From: Neobacillus niacini
GTDB taxonomy: Bacteria > Bacillota > Bacilli > Bacillales > Cytobacillaceae
Length of the DNA: 64,000 nucleotides
Assembly (NCBI RefSeq): GCF_030817595.1
Contig: NZ_JAUSZN010000001.1
Coordinates: forward strand, 6,374,001-6,438,000
Direction of reading: 5' to 3'
The notes beneath the pieces are model-generated. The model did no database searches. It was given only the letters and a program-made list of their open reading frames with translations, and was not told where the DNA came from. How positions within the stretch are numbered: the stretch's first letter is position 1; each line of letters begins with the position of its first letter. Both the position numbers and the translations under genes were made by a program. Shown here in pieces: positions 16,700-25,169 of this stretch.

Positions 16700-16728
16700 G
16701 CTTCCCTCTTGCAGGGAAGCTTTTTTTT
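16700..16728 (+). terminator. Strong terminator within the leader of bpsA (candidate attenuator)
   Basis: GCTTCCCT / AGGGAAGC perfect stem with CTTGC loop followed by eight T, lying about 60 bp before the bpsA start and about 35 bp after a TATAAT box. No gene ends upstream within 170 bp except the zinc-ribbon gene, which has its own terminator. The 16521-16789 gap therefore holds a leader/attenuator arrangement and no other feature. Confidence 0.7.
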
Positions 16729-16789
16729 GTACATAAATCTCCTAATATTGGTAAAAATACCATTACCTACATTGAAGGAGAATAAACGA

Positions 16790-17878
16790 ATGCCAACGAT
16801 TCTTTCAATAGCAGAAGCAGTTCCCGAGTTTGAAATTAAACAAGAGCAAGCGATTGACTTTGCCAGAGAACTCTTTTCAGAAAGGTTTAAGGATATCGAA
16901 AGGCTCCTTAAAGCCTTCCAAAACGGACAAATCGAAAAAAGACATATCGTAAAAAATATCGAGTGGTATAGAGTGGACCATTCATTTGCAGAAAAAAACA
17001 ATGCTTATATTGAGTCCGCTGTGACACTAGGAATGCAGGCGATTAGGAACTGTCTTAATAATGAGACATTTTTAACCAGAGAAATACATTGTGATGAAAT
17101 TGATGCGATATTTTATATTTCAACAACGGGTATGGCAACTCCCAGCATTGAGGCAAGAATCATGAACCTATTGCCCTTTCGCGAGCACACTAAAAGAATT
17201 CCCATTTGGGGGCTCGGATGCGCTGGAGGCGCTGCCGGACTATCACGGGCATTTGAATTTTGCAAAGCCTACCCAGATTCCAAGGTTTTAGTGCTTTCGG
17301 TTGAACTCTGCAGTTTAACTTTTCAAAGAAACGACTTTTCAAAGAGTAACCTAATTGGAACCTCACTTTTTGCCGATGGCGTGGCGTGTGCATTGATTTG
17401 TGGAAATGAGGTAAACATTGAGAATTTTTCCGCTAAAACGACTTTGCCGGGCATTATGAATACTCAATCTACGTTAATGCCAGATTCCTTAGATGTTATG
17501 GGATGGGATATAAGGGATCAAGGTCTATTTGTAGTGTTTTCCAGAGATATCCCGAGTATTATTGAGGAGTGGCTAAAACCAAATGTTAGTAAATTTTTAA
17601 GTGAGAATGAACTCCAGCTTTCTGAGATAGACCATTTTATTGCACATCCTGGCGGGAAAAAGGTGATTGAAGCTTATATCAAATCATTAGGAATACCTGT
17701 TTCGATGACCGACATTTCACTCGACGTGTTAAAGCAATTTGGAAACATGTCGTCGGCGACTATCCTTTATGTCCTTAAACGATTTATGGAAATGGGTGGT
17801 AATGCCGGGTCCTACGGACTATGCACCGCTCTGGGTCCGGGATTTAGTTCAGAATTGCTTTTACTGAAATGGGGGTAA
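16790..17878 (+). CDS. bpsA: Type III polyketide synthase BpsA (BcsA)
   Basis: A 362-residue chalcone/stilbene-synthase-like enzyme. The catalytic Cys is at about residue 144 in WGLGCAGGAAG, the catalytic His is in DHFIAHPGGKKVIEA, and the Asn is in KQFGNMSSATILYVL, completing the Cys-His-Asn triad. B. subtilis BpsA makes long-chain triketide pyrones that BpsB methylates. The start is ATG 16790 after GAAGGAG; the upstream extension would span the leader terminator. It is four bases from bpsB. Confidence 0.93.
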   Translation: MPTILSIAEAVPEFEIKQEQAIDFARELFSERFKDIERLLKAFQNGQIEKRHIVKNIEWYRVDHSFAEKNNAYIESAVTLGMQAIRNCLNNETFLTREIHCDEIDAIFYISTTGMATPSIEARIMNLLPFREHTKRIPIWGLGCAGGAAGLSRAFEFCKAYPDSKVLVLSVELCSLTFQRNDFSKSNLIGTSLFADGVACALICGNEVNIENFSAKTTLPGIMNTQSTLMPDSLDVMGWDIRDQGLFVVFSRDIPSIIEEWLKPNVSKFLSENELQLSEIDHFIAHPGGKKVIEAYIKSLGIPVSMTDISLDVLKQFGNMSSATILYVLKRFMEMGGNAGSYGLCTALGPGFSSELLLLKWG

Positions 17879-17881
17879 ATA

Positions 17882-18454
17882 ATGATTCCTTTTTTAATAT
17901 TTATTTCTGGTATGATTATTCAACGTTTACTTGAGCTGGTGATTGCTCGAAGAAATGAGAAATGGATGAAGGAACAGGGTGCGAGAGAGTTTGGTTTAAA
18001 GCATTATCAATTTATTGTGCTGATGCATTCATTGTTTTTTGGTGTCTTACTATTTGAGAAAATTACCTTTTCTCGTGAGTTCTCAGCTTTTTGGCCATTG
18101 TTGGCAGTAGTGTTTTTTTGTTCGCAGCTGATTAGAGTTTGGGCAATTACGTCGCTAGGACGTTATTGGAATACCAAAATTATTGTTTTACCCAATGTTG
18201 AAGTTGTTAGAAGAGGTCCATACCGTTTTATCAAACATCCTAATTATTTGGTTGTCTCGATTGAACTTTTGATCGTACCATTGATGTTCGGTGCATACAT
18301 CACGGCAGGTTTGTTTACGATATTAAATATACTTATGCTGTCAATCAGAATACCTGCAGAGGAAAAAGCGCTGCGGGAACTAACTGAATATGAAAGCAGC
18401 TTAGGAAGTTGTAATCGGTTTTTCCCGAAATTGTTAAATAAATATGACAATTAA
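17882..18454 (+). CDS. bpsB: BpsB (YpbQ) ICMT-type pyrone methyltransferase
   Basis: A 190-residue membrane protein with about five helices. The isoprenylcysteine carboxyl methyltransferase family motif is at the C-terminal half: RRGPYRFIKHPNYLVV, then PAEEKALRE. In B. subtilis this enzyme O-methylates alkylpyrones made by BpsA. It starts three bases after the bpsA stop, so the two are one operon. Confidence 0.9.
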   Translation: MIPFLIFISGMIIQRLLELVIARRNEKWMKEQGAREFGLKHYQFIVLMHSLFFGVLLFEKITFSREFSAFWPLLAVVFFCSQLIRVWAITSLGRYWNTKIIVLPNVEVVRRGPYRFIKHPNYLVVSIELLIVPLMFGAYITAGLFTILNILMLSIRIPAEEKALRELTEYESSLGSCNRFFPKLLNKYDN

Positions 18455-18464
18455 CTTTGGTGTA

Positions 18465-18523
18465 TTGAAAATGATTATCAGCTGTGATATTCTATTTTTA
18501 AAATAGAATGAAAATCATTCTCA
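18465..18523 (+). promoter_or_regulatory. Promoter flanked by two near-perfect Fur boxes
   Basis: Fur box 1 is TGAAAATGATTATCA (18466-18480), 14 of 15 to the 7-1-7 consensus TGATAAT-N-ATTATCA. Fur box 2 is at 18509-18523 (TGAAAATCATTCTCA; its complement TGAGAATGATTTTCA matches 12 of the 14 defined positions). Between them is a promoter: TTGAAA (18465-18470), 17 bp, extended -10 TGATATTCT (TATTCT 18488-18493). Box 1 covers the -35 and box 2 lies just after the predicted start. Strong prediction of iron repression of the gene at 18554. Confidence 0.85.
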
Positions 18524-18553
18524 TCAAAGTTGAGCGGATAGGAAGGTGTTAAT

Positions 18554-18634
18554 ATGGCTTTTGCATTTGTAGGTGGAACGGTGATCATATACGCATTTGT
18601 CATGAAGCACGTCTTAAAAAATGTAACACATTAA
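18554..18634 (+). CDS. 26-residue Fur-regulated membrane microprotein
   Basis: Starts MAFAFVGGTVIIYAFVMKHV: one hydrophobic helix (residues ~2-17) followed by a short basic tail KHVLKNVTH. A strong ribosome site GGAAGGTG is 7 bp before ATG. Two Fur boxes and a promoter lie directly upstream and a terminator follows at 18650, so it is a complete stand-alone transcription unit. It does not look like the basic FbpA/B/C proteins of B. subtilis. No family recognised. Confidence 0.75.
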   Translation: MAFAFVGGTVIIYAFVMKHVLKNVTH

Positions 18635-18649
18635 CGATATAACGAGAGT

Positions 18650-18682
18650 AAGCCAAGGATGGTATCCTTGGCTTGTTTTTTA
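18650..18682 (+). terminator. Terminator of the Fur-regulated microprotein gene
   Basis: AAGCCAAGGAT / ATCCTTGGCTT stem followed by GTTTTTT. Confidence 0.9.
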
Positions 18683-19490
18683 GGGTCTGGAGTGACCAAA
18701 GAGTATGAAGAAAAAGCGTTTGGGTTAATCTAGGAGGTCTGGAGTGACCGAAGAGCATGAAGAAAAAGCATTTGGGTCAATGCAGGAGGCCTGGAGTGAC
18801 CGAAGAGCATGTGGAAAAAGCGTATGGGTCAATGCAGGGGGGCTGGAGTGACCAAACAACATGAAGAAAATGCATTTGGGTCAATGCAGGAGGTCTGGAG
18901 TGACCGAAGAGCATGAAGAAAAAGCGTTTGGGTAAATGGAGGAGGCCTGGAGTGACCGAAGAGCATGAAGAAAAAGCGTTTGGGTCAATGGAGGAGGTCT
19001 GGAGTGACCAAAGAGCATGAAGAAAAAGCGTTTGGGTAAATGCAGGGGGGCTGGAGTGACCAAACAGCATGAAGAAAGTGCATTTGGGTAAATGCAGGAG
19101 GTCTGGAGTGACTGAAGAGCATGAAGAAAAAACGTTTGGGTCAATGCAGGAGGTCGGGAGTGACCGAAGAGCATGAAGAAAAAGCGTATGGGTAAATGCA
19201 GGGGGTCTGGAGTGACCGAAGAGCATGTGGAAAAAGCGTATGGGTAAATACAGGGGGGCTGGAGTGACCAAACAGCATGAAGAAAGTGCTTTTGGGTAAA
19301 TGCAGGAGGTCTGGAGTGACCGAAGCGCATGAAAAAAAGCGTATGGGTAAATGCAGGAGGTCTGGAGTGACCGAAGAGCATGAAGAAAAAGCGTTTGGGT
19401 AAATGCAGGAGATCTGGAGTGACCGAAGAGCATGAAGAAAAAGCGTTTGGGTTTATGCAGAAAGCATGGAGTAACCAAAAATCAAATTAA
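18683..19490. repeat. Array of ~15 tandem 52-bp repeats
   Basis: The core CTGGAGTGACC recurs at 18687, 18739, 18791, 18843, 18895, 18947, 18999, 19051, 19103, 19155 (one change), 19207, 19259, 19311, 19362, 19414 and, degenerate, near 19466. Spacing is 52 bp except one 51-bp step caused by loss of a base. Other constant blocks are GAAGAGCATGAAGAAAAAGC and TTTGGGTAAATGCAGG. There are no unique spacers. Most copies carry GGTC-N6-GACC dyads. It fills the gap between the microprotein terminator and the 3' end of the NERD gene; no gene is supported here. Confidence 0.97.
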
Positions 19491-19534
19491 AAAGCTGTTT
19501 GGCCACTCCGCTTGATAGTTATTCAAAACTTACT

Positions 19535-20441
19535 TTAGATATAGTATGTACAATGCCTATTTCCAATTTTAGTATAGTTCTTTTTCAATACCCGTCTAAT
19601 CTGTTTCCTAGAGCCAATCACTTTACACCAGTCGAAAACCAAATTAGTGGTGATTTTTATATCGGGAAACAGTAACTGAAGTTCCCTCACAGACCGCAAT
19701 ATCGCATCTTCCACCTTTTCCTCACCACCACAAGTATTACATATTAGTACATTCTCACCGGGCAAAATCTCATAGGAATAACACGAACCACAAATAAGCC
19801 CTTTTTTCAAATTTTCATAGGTATACGATGGTACTCGCGTATAGGGTGAACTCGGTTTATGTTCCTTCACTAATTCATCAGCAAGTTTATAGTGGTTGTC
19901 ATTTAATATAGAAGGTCTAGCATTTAATTCTTCAAAATAGCGAATGAGTTGTGTGGGATATAATATTGGCTTCTCCAATGGTGCCTGATAGAGGGTGAAG
20001 GCAGAATTAACAAAGAAGACATTTGATTTTATGGTAATCGAGTATTTTTTCTTCTGAAAGACTTGCCGGAGCAGGGTGTCGCTTCTTTTGATTTGATCTA
20101 GTGGATTCGGAATCTCAGTATGATTCATGGTAAAAAACTGATCAGGTTTATAATAATAGTCACCTTCATAATTTTTTATTTCACAAGGGAAATGGGTTCC
20201 TTGACAAATGATAAAGGAATCGATTTGAAAATTTGTAGAGTTCGTCTCCAGTCGTAAATCATTCAATATAAGGAATTTTTTTGGGTCCAGTCCATCAGAT
20301 AATTGATCAAACATCACCTCACCTTTGTAACCTTTTTCAAGTTGTAAATAAATATTTTTCTCTTTGCCTGAATACCATACGATAGTTCAAAGATCGAAAC
20401 AACTTTAATTCCTCTGACTCGAAACGTTCCTTATATGCCAT
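19535..20441 (-). pseudogene. NERD-domain protein with an N-terminal frameshift
   Basis: The main frame (ATG near 20317 to 19535, ~260 residues) has the nuclease-related domain: NDLRLETNSTNFQIDSFII (Asp) and PCEIKNYEGDYYY (E-x-K), then a C-terminal four-Cys zinc ribbon (CGSC and CNTC). Family members begin with M-A-Y-K-E-R-x-E-S-E-E-L; that start is present at 20441 but in another frame, reading MAYKERFESEELKLFRSL, and breaks near 20369 where F-P-G-K is expected (TTC-A-GGC instead of TTC-CCA-GGC, as if two bases were lost). The downstream frame then continues GKEKNIYLQLEKGYKGEVMFD. A restart at 20317 after AAAGGTGAGGTG could still make the nuclease core. Either a recent mutation or a base-calling error. 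Confidence 0.8.
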
Positions 20442-20599
20442 ATTCAACATCCTTCCCATCTAATAATTCAATAGTACCTGAGCGGAGAAAAGATTGCGTG
20501 AATATTATGTTAACAAATTTAGTTTTCACGATAGGAAAAGTTTGAATTATCGTATAAAATATAAAATATTACAAAGTTGTGAACAAGGGGAAAAAGACT

Positions 20600-23500
20600 A
20601 TGGTGCAAACGGCAATTACACAAGAAACCATTCTATCACTTAAAAATAAGATCCTTGCTTTATATGAATATCTTATTGAACAAGGTGATACGGAGAACGC
20701 AGAAAAAACAAAGCAGTTAGCAAAGAAACTGCAAAATAAGGAGTTTATGATTGCATTTTGCGGTCACTTTTCAGCTGGAAAATCAACGATGATTAACAAA
20801 GTGGTCGGAGAAAACTTGCTGCCATCGAGCCCGATTCCCACCTCTGCGAACCTTGTAAAGGTAAAGTCAGGTGAAGAATATGCGAAGGTTTTTTTCAAAA
20901 ATGACAAGCCGCGGGTGTATTTGGCACCATACGATTATGAATTAGTAAAGAATTACTGCAAGGATGGCGACCAAATTGAGGAAATCGAAATCAGCCATGC
21001 AGACTCACAGTTGCCGCCTAATACGGTTATTATGGATACACCTGGAATCGATTCTGCAGATGACGCACACAAGGTCGCAACAGAATCAGCTATTCACCTG
21101 GCAGATTTAGTTTTATACGTGATGGATTATAACCATGTCCAAGCAGAGCTGAACTTTTTATTCACAAAAGAGTTAACGGAAGCAGGAAAAGAAGTTTATC
21201 TCGTTATTAATCAAGTTGATAAGCATAAAGACGAAGAGCTCTCATTCCGCCAATTTCAAGATAGCGTCACGGATTCATTTGCTGCATGGGGAGTCAAGCC
21301 AGCGCGTATCTTTTATACGTCATTAAAGTACCAAGACCATAAACTAAATGAATTTAATGATCTAAAAACATTTATTGCACAAAAATTGCAGAATAAGGAC
21401 CAACTACTACAGCAGTCCATTTTTCATTCGCTGAAGAAAATAGCACAAGATCATCTTGATCAAGAACGTAATAAAAGGGATGAAGAACTTCAGCCAATTT
21501 TTGAAGTATTAAATGAGCTGCCTGAGGAAGAAAAACAGCAATTAACACAAACCTATCAATCCATCAGCTCCAACCTAAAAACTCTTGAAAAAGGCGTCGA
21601 GGAAACAGAAAAAGAAATGGACCATGAAATAACAAAGATTTTAAACAATGCTTATTTAATGCCTTTTCAAACAAGAGAATTAGCTGAAAGCTTTCTTGAA
21701 GCCGCACAGCCAGAATTTAAGGTAGGTTTTCTTTTCTCCAAACAAAAAACACTGGAGGAAAAGAATGCACGGCTGGATCGGCTGTACCAGGACCTTCAGG
21801 AAAGAACAAAATCACAGCTTGAATGGCACCTGCGTGAATATCTAATCGCGACTTTAAAGAACAATAGTTTAGATGAACAAGAGCTGCAGAATAAGGCACA
21901 ATCGTTTTCTATTGACGTACCGATCGATTTAATTGTTCAAACGGTTAAGCAAGGAGCCAGGGTTTCTGGTGAATATGTGCTTCATTACACAGAGGACTTG
22001 GCGAACGGAATTAAAAAAATTGCACGAGAGGGTATTTTAGATTTTAAACATGCTCTCATGCCTGTATTAGCGGAAAAAACAGCTACTTTGACTGAAATGT
22101 ATGAAGAAGAGTTTAAAAGTATTGAAAAATATGTTAGCGCACTTTCTGAAAAGTCCAATTTTGAAGAAGAAACAGCAAGAAAAGAAGCTGCCGTGGGCAT
22201 GTTGTTAAGTGAATCAAAGGAAATCATTATCGACGATCACATGCTATTTCATCAAGAGGAAGAAGAGGCTGAAGTTATACATGGGCAGTCTCTTCCAGCG
22301 ACAACGGGCGTTGGAAAGAGCAAGCCACTGCCATCTGTCACTCACGTAGAAAACGCTATAACCAAGCAAAATGAAACGGAAAAAGCAAGAAGTCATTTAC
22401 AAAGCATGGTAGCTCGATTAGATCAATCTGCAAAGCTTATTGAGAGTCTGCCCGGTTTTAAAAAGCTTGCGAAGGAATTAGAAGACAAAGCTGACAGATT
22501 GGCGCACAAAGGATTTACTGTTGCTTTATTTGGCGCATTTAGTGCCGGAAAGTCTTCTTTTGCAAATGCTCTCATGGGGGAAAAAGTACTTCCTGTATCG
22601 CCTAATCCGACAACTGCGGCGATTAATAAAATTAAGCCTGTAACCGATCAATATCAGCATGGCACGGTGCTGGTCAAATTTAAGGAAGAAAGCGCCATGC
22701 TCGAGGACGTAAACCGTTCTTTGAAGTTATTTGATCTGCAAACATCTGCCTTAGAAGGCGCTGCAAAAGAAATAGATAAGGTCATGCTTGAAAAAGGGCA
22801 GGAAGGAATAGCGGAAAAGACACACTATGCATTTTTACAGGCATTTAAAAAGGGCTTTCTCCTCCATGGAAAGCAACTCGGAACAGTCCTGCAAACTGAC
22901 TTAAACGAATTTGCTGATTTCGTGGCGCTAGAAGAAAAGTCGTGCTTTGTTGAATGGATTGAGCTGTACTATGATTGTGAATTGACTCGCAAAGGGATTA
23001 CCCTCGTTGATACACCAGGGGCTGACTCAATTAATGCCCGCCATACGGGAGTAGCATTTGATTATATTAAGAATTCTGACGCGATTTTGTTCGTTACGTA
23101 TTATAACCACGCCTTTTCAAAAGCGGACAGGGAGTTTTTAATCCAGCTCGGCCGAGTAAAGGAATCCTTCCAGCTCGATAAAATGTTCTTTATTATTAAC
23201 GCGATTGACTTAGCTGAAAATGAAGAAGAGAAGGAAACAGTTACGGAATATGTAACGGAGCAATTAATAAAATATGGGATCCGGAAACCACACCTCTATC
23301 CATTATCTAGTTTGCAGGCCCTAAAGGAAAAATTAGAACCAAACACAGATGTAATGTCGGGCATGGGGAATTTTGAAGGGGATTTCTATCATTTTATTTC
23401 AAATGATTTAACGGAAATGGCTCTTACATCAGCAGGTAACGAATTAAATCGTGTTTATGAATTAGTAGGAAAACTAATTGATAATTCGAAAGAAGACCAA

Positions 23501-24268
23501 TCTGTTAAGGACAAAAAACGTACTGAAATTGAAAAACAAAAAGCGATGATTAAAGCTTTATTGGAAAAGCAAATACCAGATGGTTTACAAAAAAGAATAA
23601 CCCAGGAGGGTGAAGAACTTCTTTATTATATTAAACAAAGAGTATTCCTCCGGTTTGGTGACTTTTTTAAAGAATCCTTTAATCCTGCTTTGTTAAGAGA
23701 TGACGGAAGAAATTTAAAGAAGGCGTTACAATCAGCTTTGGATGAGCTATTAGAAAGTCTAGGCTTTGATTTTGCTCAAGAGCTCCGGGCAACAACCGTC
23801 AGACTAGACTCTTTTGCTGGAAAAGTTTTAGCGGATTATTTTACTGGCCTGACTCGAAGCATGAAGGAAATAAATAAAGACTTATCATTTTCACCTTTTG
23901 AGATGAAACATGAAGAGGAAATTGAGTTTCCCTTAGCTTTCAGTGATTTAAATAAACAGCTGTTTACAAAAGCACTGTCTTATTTTAAAAATCCAAAATC
24001 CTTTTTTGAAAAAAATGAAAAGAAGAATATGAGTGATGAGCTGTATCAAGTTTTAAATGTCCCTGCAGATGATTATCTGAAATCTGAAGGTCAAAAATTA
24101 GCTGAATATTACTCCGGTATTGTGTCCGGCCAATTTGAACAATTAATCACCGGAATAGAGCAGCAGGCAGACGATTTTTATTTAAGTCTTCTTACCGCCT
24201 TAGATGGCGGGGTATCCATCGATAAATTACAAGAAGTATACAAAAAACTTGAAGAGTCTAAGTATTAA
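20600..24268 (+). CDS. dynA: DynA (YpbR), two-headed bacterial dynamin-like GTPase
   Basis: A 1222-residue protein made of two fused dynamin units. Unit 1: P-loop GHFSAGKST (~55-63), DTPGIDSADD, NQVDKHKD. Unit 2: P-loop GAFSAGKSS (~644), DTPGADSINARH, NAIDLAENEEE. Long helical stalks follow each head, with a paddle-like segment in unit 1. B. subtilis DynA (about 1193 residues) has the same duplication; it tethers and fuses membranes and helps against membrane-damaging agents and phage release. The start is ATG 20600 with AAGGGGA; the GTG seven codons upstream overlaps the ribosome site. It follows bpsB in B. subtilis too; here a repeat array and a NERD gene are inserted between. Confidence 0.95.
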   Translation: MVQTAITQETILSLKNKILALYEYLIEQGDTENAEKTKQLAKKLQNKEFMIAFCGHFSAGKSTMINKVVGENLLPSSPIPTSANLVKVKSGEEYAKVFFKNDKPRVYLAPYDYELVKNYCKDGDQIEEIEISHADSQLPPNTVIMDTPGIDSADDAHKVATESAIHLADLVLYVMDYNHVQAELNFLFTKELTEAGKEVYLVINQVDKHKDEELSFRQFQDSVTDSFAAWGVKPARIFYTSLKYQDHKLNEFNDLKTFIAQKLQNKDQLLQQSIFHSLKKIAQDHLDQERNKRDEELQPIFEVLNELPEEEKQQLTQTYQSISSNLKTLEKGVEETEKEMDHEITKILNNAYLMPFQTRELAESFLEAAQPEFKVGFLFSKQKTLEEKNARLDRLYQDLQERTKSQLEWHLREYLIATLKNNSLDEQELQNKAQSFSIDVPIDLIVQTVKQGARVSGEYVLHYTEDLANGIKKIAREGILDFKHALMPVLAEKTATLTEMYEEEFKSIEKYVSALSEKSNFEEETARKEAAVGMLLSESKEIIIDDHMLFHQEEEEAEVIHGQSLPATTGVGKSKPLPSVTHVENAITKQNETEKARSHLQSMVARLDQSAKLIESLPGFKKLAKELEDKADRLAHKGFTVALFGAFSAGKSSFANALMGEKVLPVSPNPTTAAINKIKPVTDQYQHGTVLVKFKEESAMLEDVNRSLKLFDLQTSALEGAAKEIDKVMLEKGQEGIAEKTHYAFLQAFKKGFLLHGKQLGTVLQTDLNEFADFVALEEKSCFVEWIELYYDCELTRKGITLVDTPGADSINARHTGVAFDYIKNSDAILFVTYYNHAFSKADREFLIQLGRVKESFQLDKMFFIINAIDLAENEEEKETVTEYVTEQLIKYGIRKPHLYPLSSLQALKEKLEPNTDVMSGMGNFEGDFYHFISNDLTEMALTSAGNELNRVYELVGKLIDNSKEDQSVKDKKRTEIEKQKAMIKALLEKQIPDGLQKRITQEGEELLYYIKQRVFLRFGDFFKESFNPALLRDDGRNLKKALQSALDELLESLGFDFAQELRATTVRLDSFAGKVLADYFTGLTRSMKEINKDLSFSPFEMKHEEEIEFPLAFSDLNKQLFTKALSYFKNPKSFFEKNEKKNMSDELYQVLNVPADDYLKSEGQKLAEYYSGIVSGQFEQLITGIEQQADDFYLSLLTALDGGVSIDKLQEVYKKLEESKY

Positions 24269-24286
24269 TTCATTGGGGGGATGGCT

Positions 24287-25114
24287 ATGAATCAAATAAT
24301 CGACAAAGAATGGCTGTTAAAAAACTTAAATGAGCAAAATGTCCGTATTGTGGACTGCACTTTTTCTTTAGCCGACCCTCAAAAAGGCAGACAGGAGTAT
24401 GAAAACAATCATATTCCTGGTGCTTGTTATTTTGATCTTAATGTAGATTTATCAGGCGAGGTCGCTGAACACGGCGGCCGGCACCCAATGCCTGACCTCG
24501 ATGCGCTTATTCATAAACTTGAACTTGCAGGTATTGATGAAAACACAACAGTAATCTCTTATGATCAGGGTGAAGGTGCGTATGCTGCGAGGTTTTGGTG
24601 GCTGCTCCAATACCTTGGACATGAAAAAGTTTTTGTTTTGAATGGTGGCTTTAAGGGCTGGCGTGAAGGTAACTACCCGGTAACATCAGAGGTTCCAACT
24701 TTTAACAAAACTACCTTCCAGCCTGCTATTAATCATGGCCTGCTTGCAAGTATGGCAGAAGTTAAGGCAGTGGCGGATGGACAGAATTCTAACATAGTCT
24801 TGATTGATTCGAGAGAAGAAAGACGCTATTTGGGTTTAGAGGAACCCATTGATAAAAAAGCCGGGCGGATCCCTGGCGCAATTAATAGGCCATGGTTCGA
24901 GGGACTTAATGCAGGCTATTATAAGCCGTCAGAGATACAAAAACAACGGTTCTCAGAGATTAATCCTGAAAAAGAAATCATTGTTTACTGTGGGTCGGGC
25001 GTTACGGCTGCACCCAATTTTCTAGCATTAAAGGAAGCAGGGTTTGAAAAGGTAAAACTTTACTTGGGAAGTTTTAGCGACTGGATTTCCTATCAAGAAA
25101 ACAAAATTGAGTAG
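24287..25114 (+). CDS. sseA: Two-rhodanese-domain sulfurtransferase, mercaptopyruvate type
   Basis: A 275-residue tandem rhodanese protein. The N-terminal domain is inactive-like (FDLNVDLSG, HPMPDLDAL). The C-terminal domain has the active loop CGSGVTAAP, where CGSGVTA is the 3-mercaptopyruvate sulfurtransferase form (thiosulfate enzymes use CRKGVTA). It transfers sulfane sulfur to thiophilic acceptors. ATG 24287 is chosen over ATG 24281 because the GGGGGG ribosome site abuts the latter. It follows dynA by 18 bp and may be co-transcribed. Confidence 0.9.
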   Translation: MNQIIDKEWLLKNLNEQNVRIVDCTFSLADPQKGRQEYENNHIPGACYFDLNVDLSGEVAEHGGRHPMPDLDALIHKLELAGIDENTTVISYDQGEGAYAARFWWLLQYLGHEKVFVLNGGFKGWREGNYPVTSEVPTFNKTTFQPAINHGLLASMAEVKAVADGQNSNIVLIDSREERRYLGLEEPIDKKAGRIPGAINRPWFEGLNAGYYKPSEIQKQRFSEINPEKEIIVYCGSGVTAAPNFLALKEAGFEKVKLYLGSFSDWISYQENKIE

Positions 25115-25169
25115 GTTTTTATGCTATAATAGAAATCGTGTTGTTTTTAAATGATCGGAGGTCAAAACA

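Noticed and set aside
16697..16789. Upstream extension of BpsA
   Set aside because: It would be translated across a strong terminator hairpin; ATG 16790 has GAAGGAG.
18777..19478. Long minus-strand ORFs (233 and 166 residues) across the 52-bp array
   Set aside because: They arise because a 52-bp repeat free of stops in one frame cycles all three frames; the predicted proteins are 52-residue periodic, low-complexity, and lack ribosome sites.
18683..19490. CRISPR array
   Set aside because: Units are directly contiguous with no unique spacers, and no cas genes are in the window.
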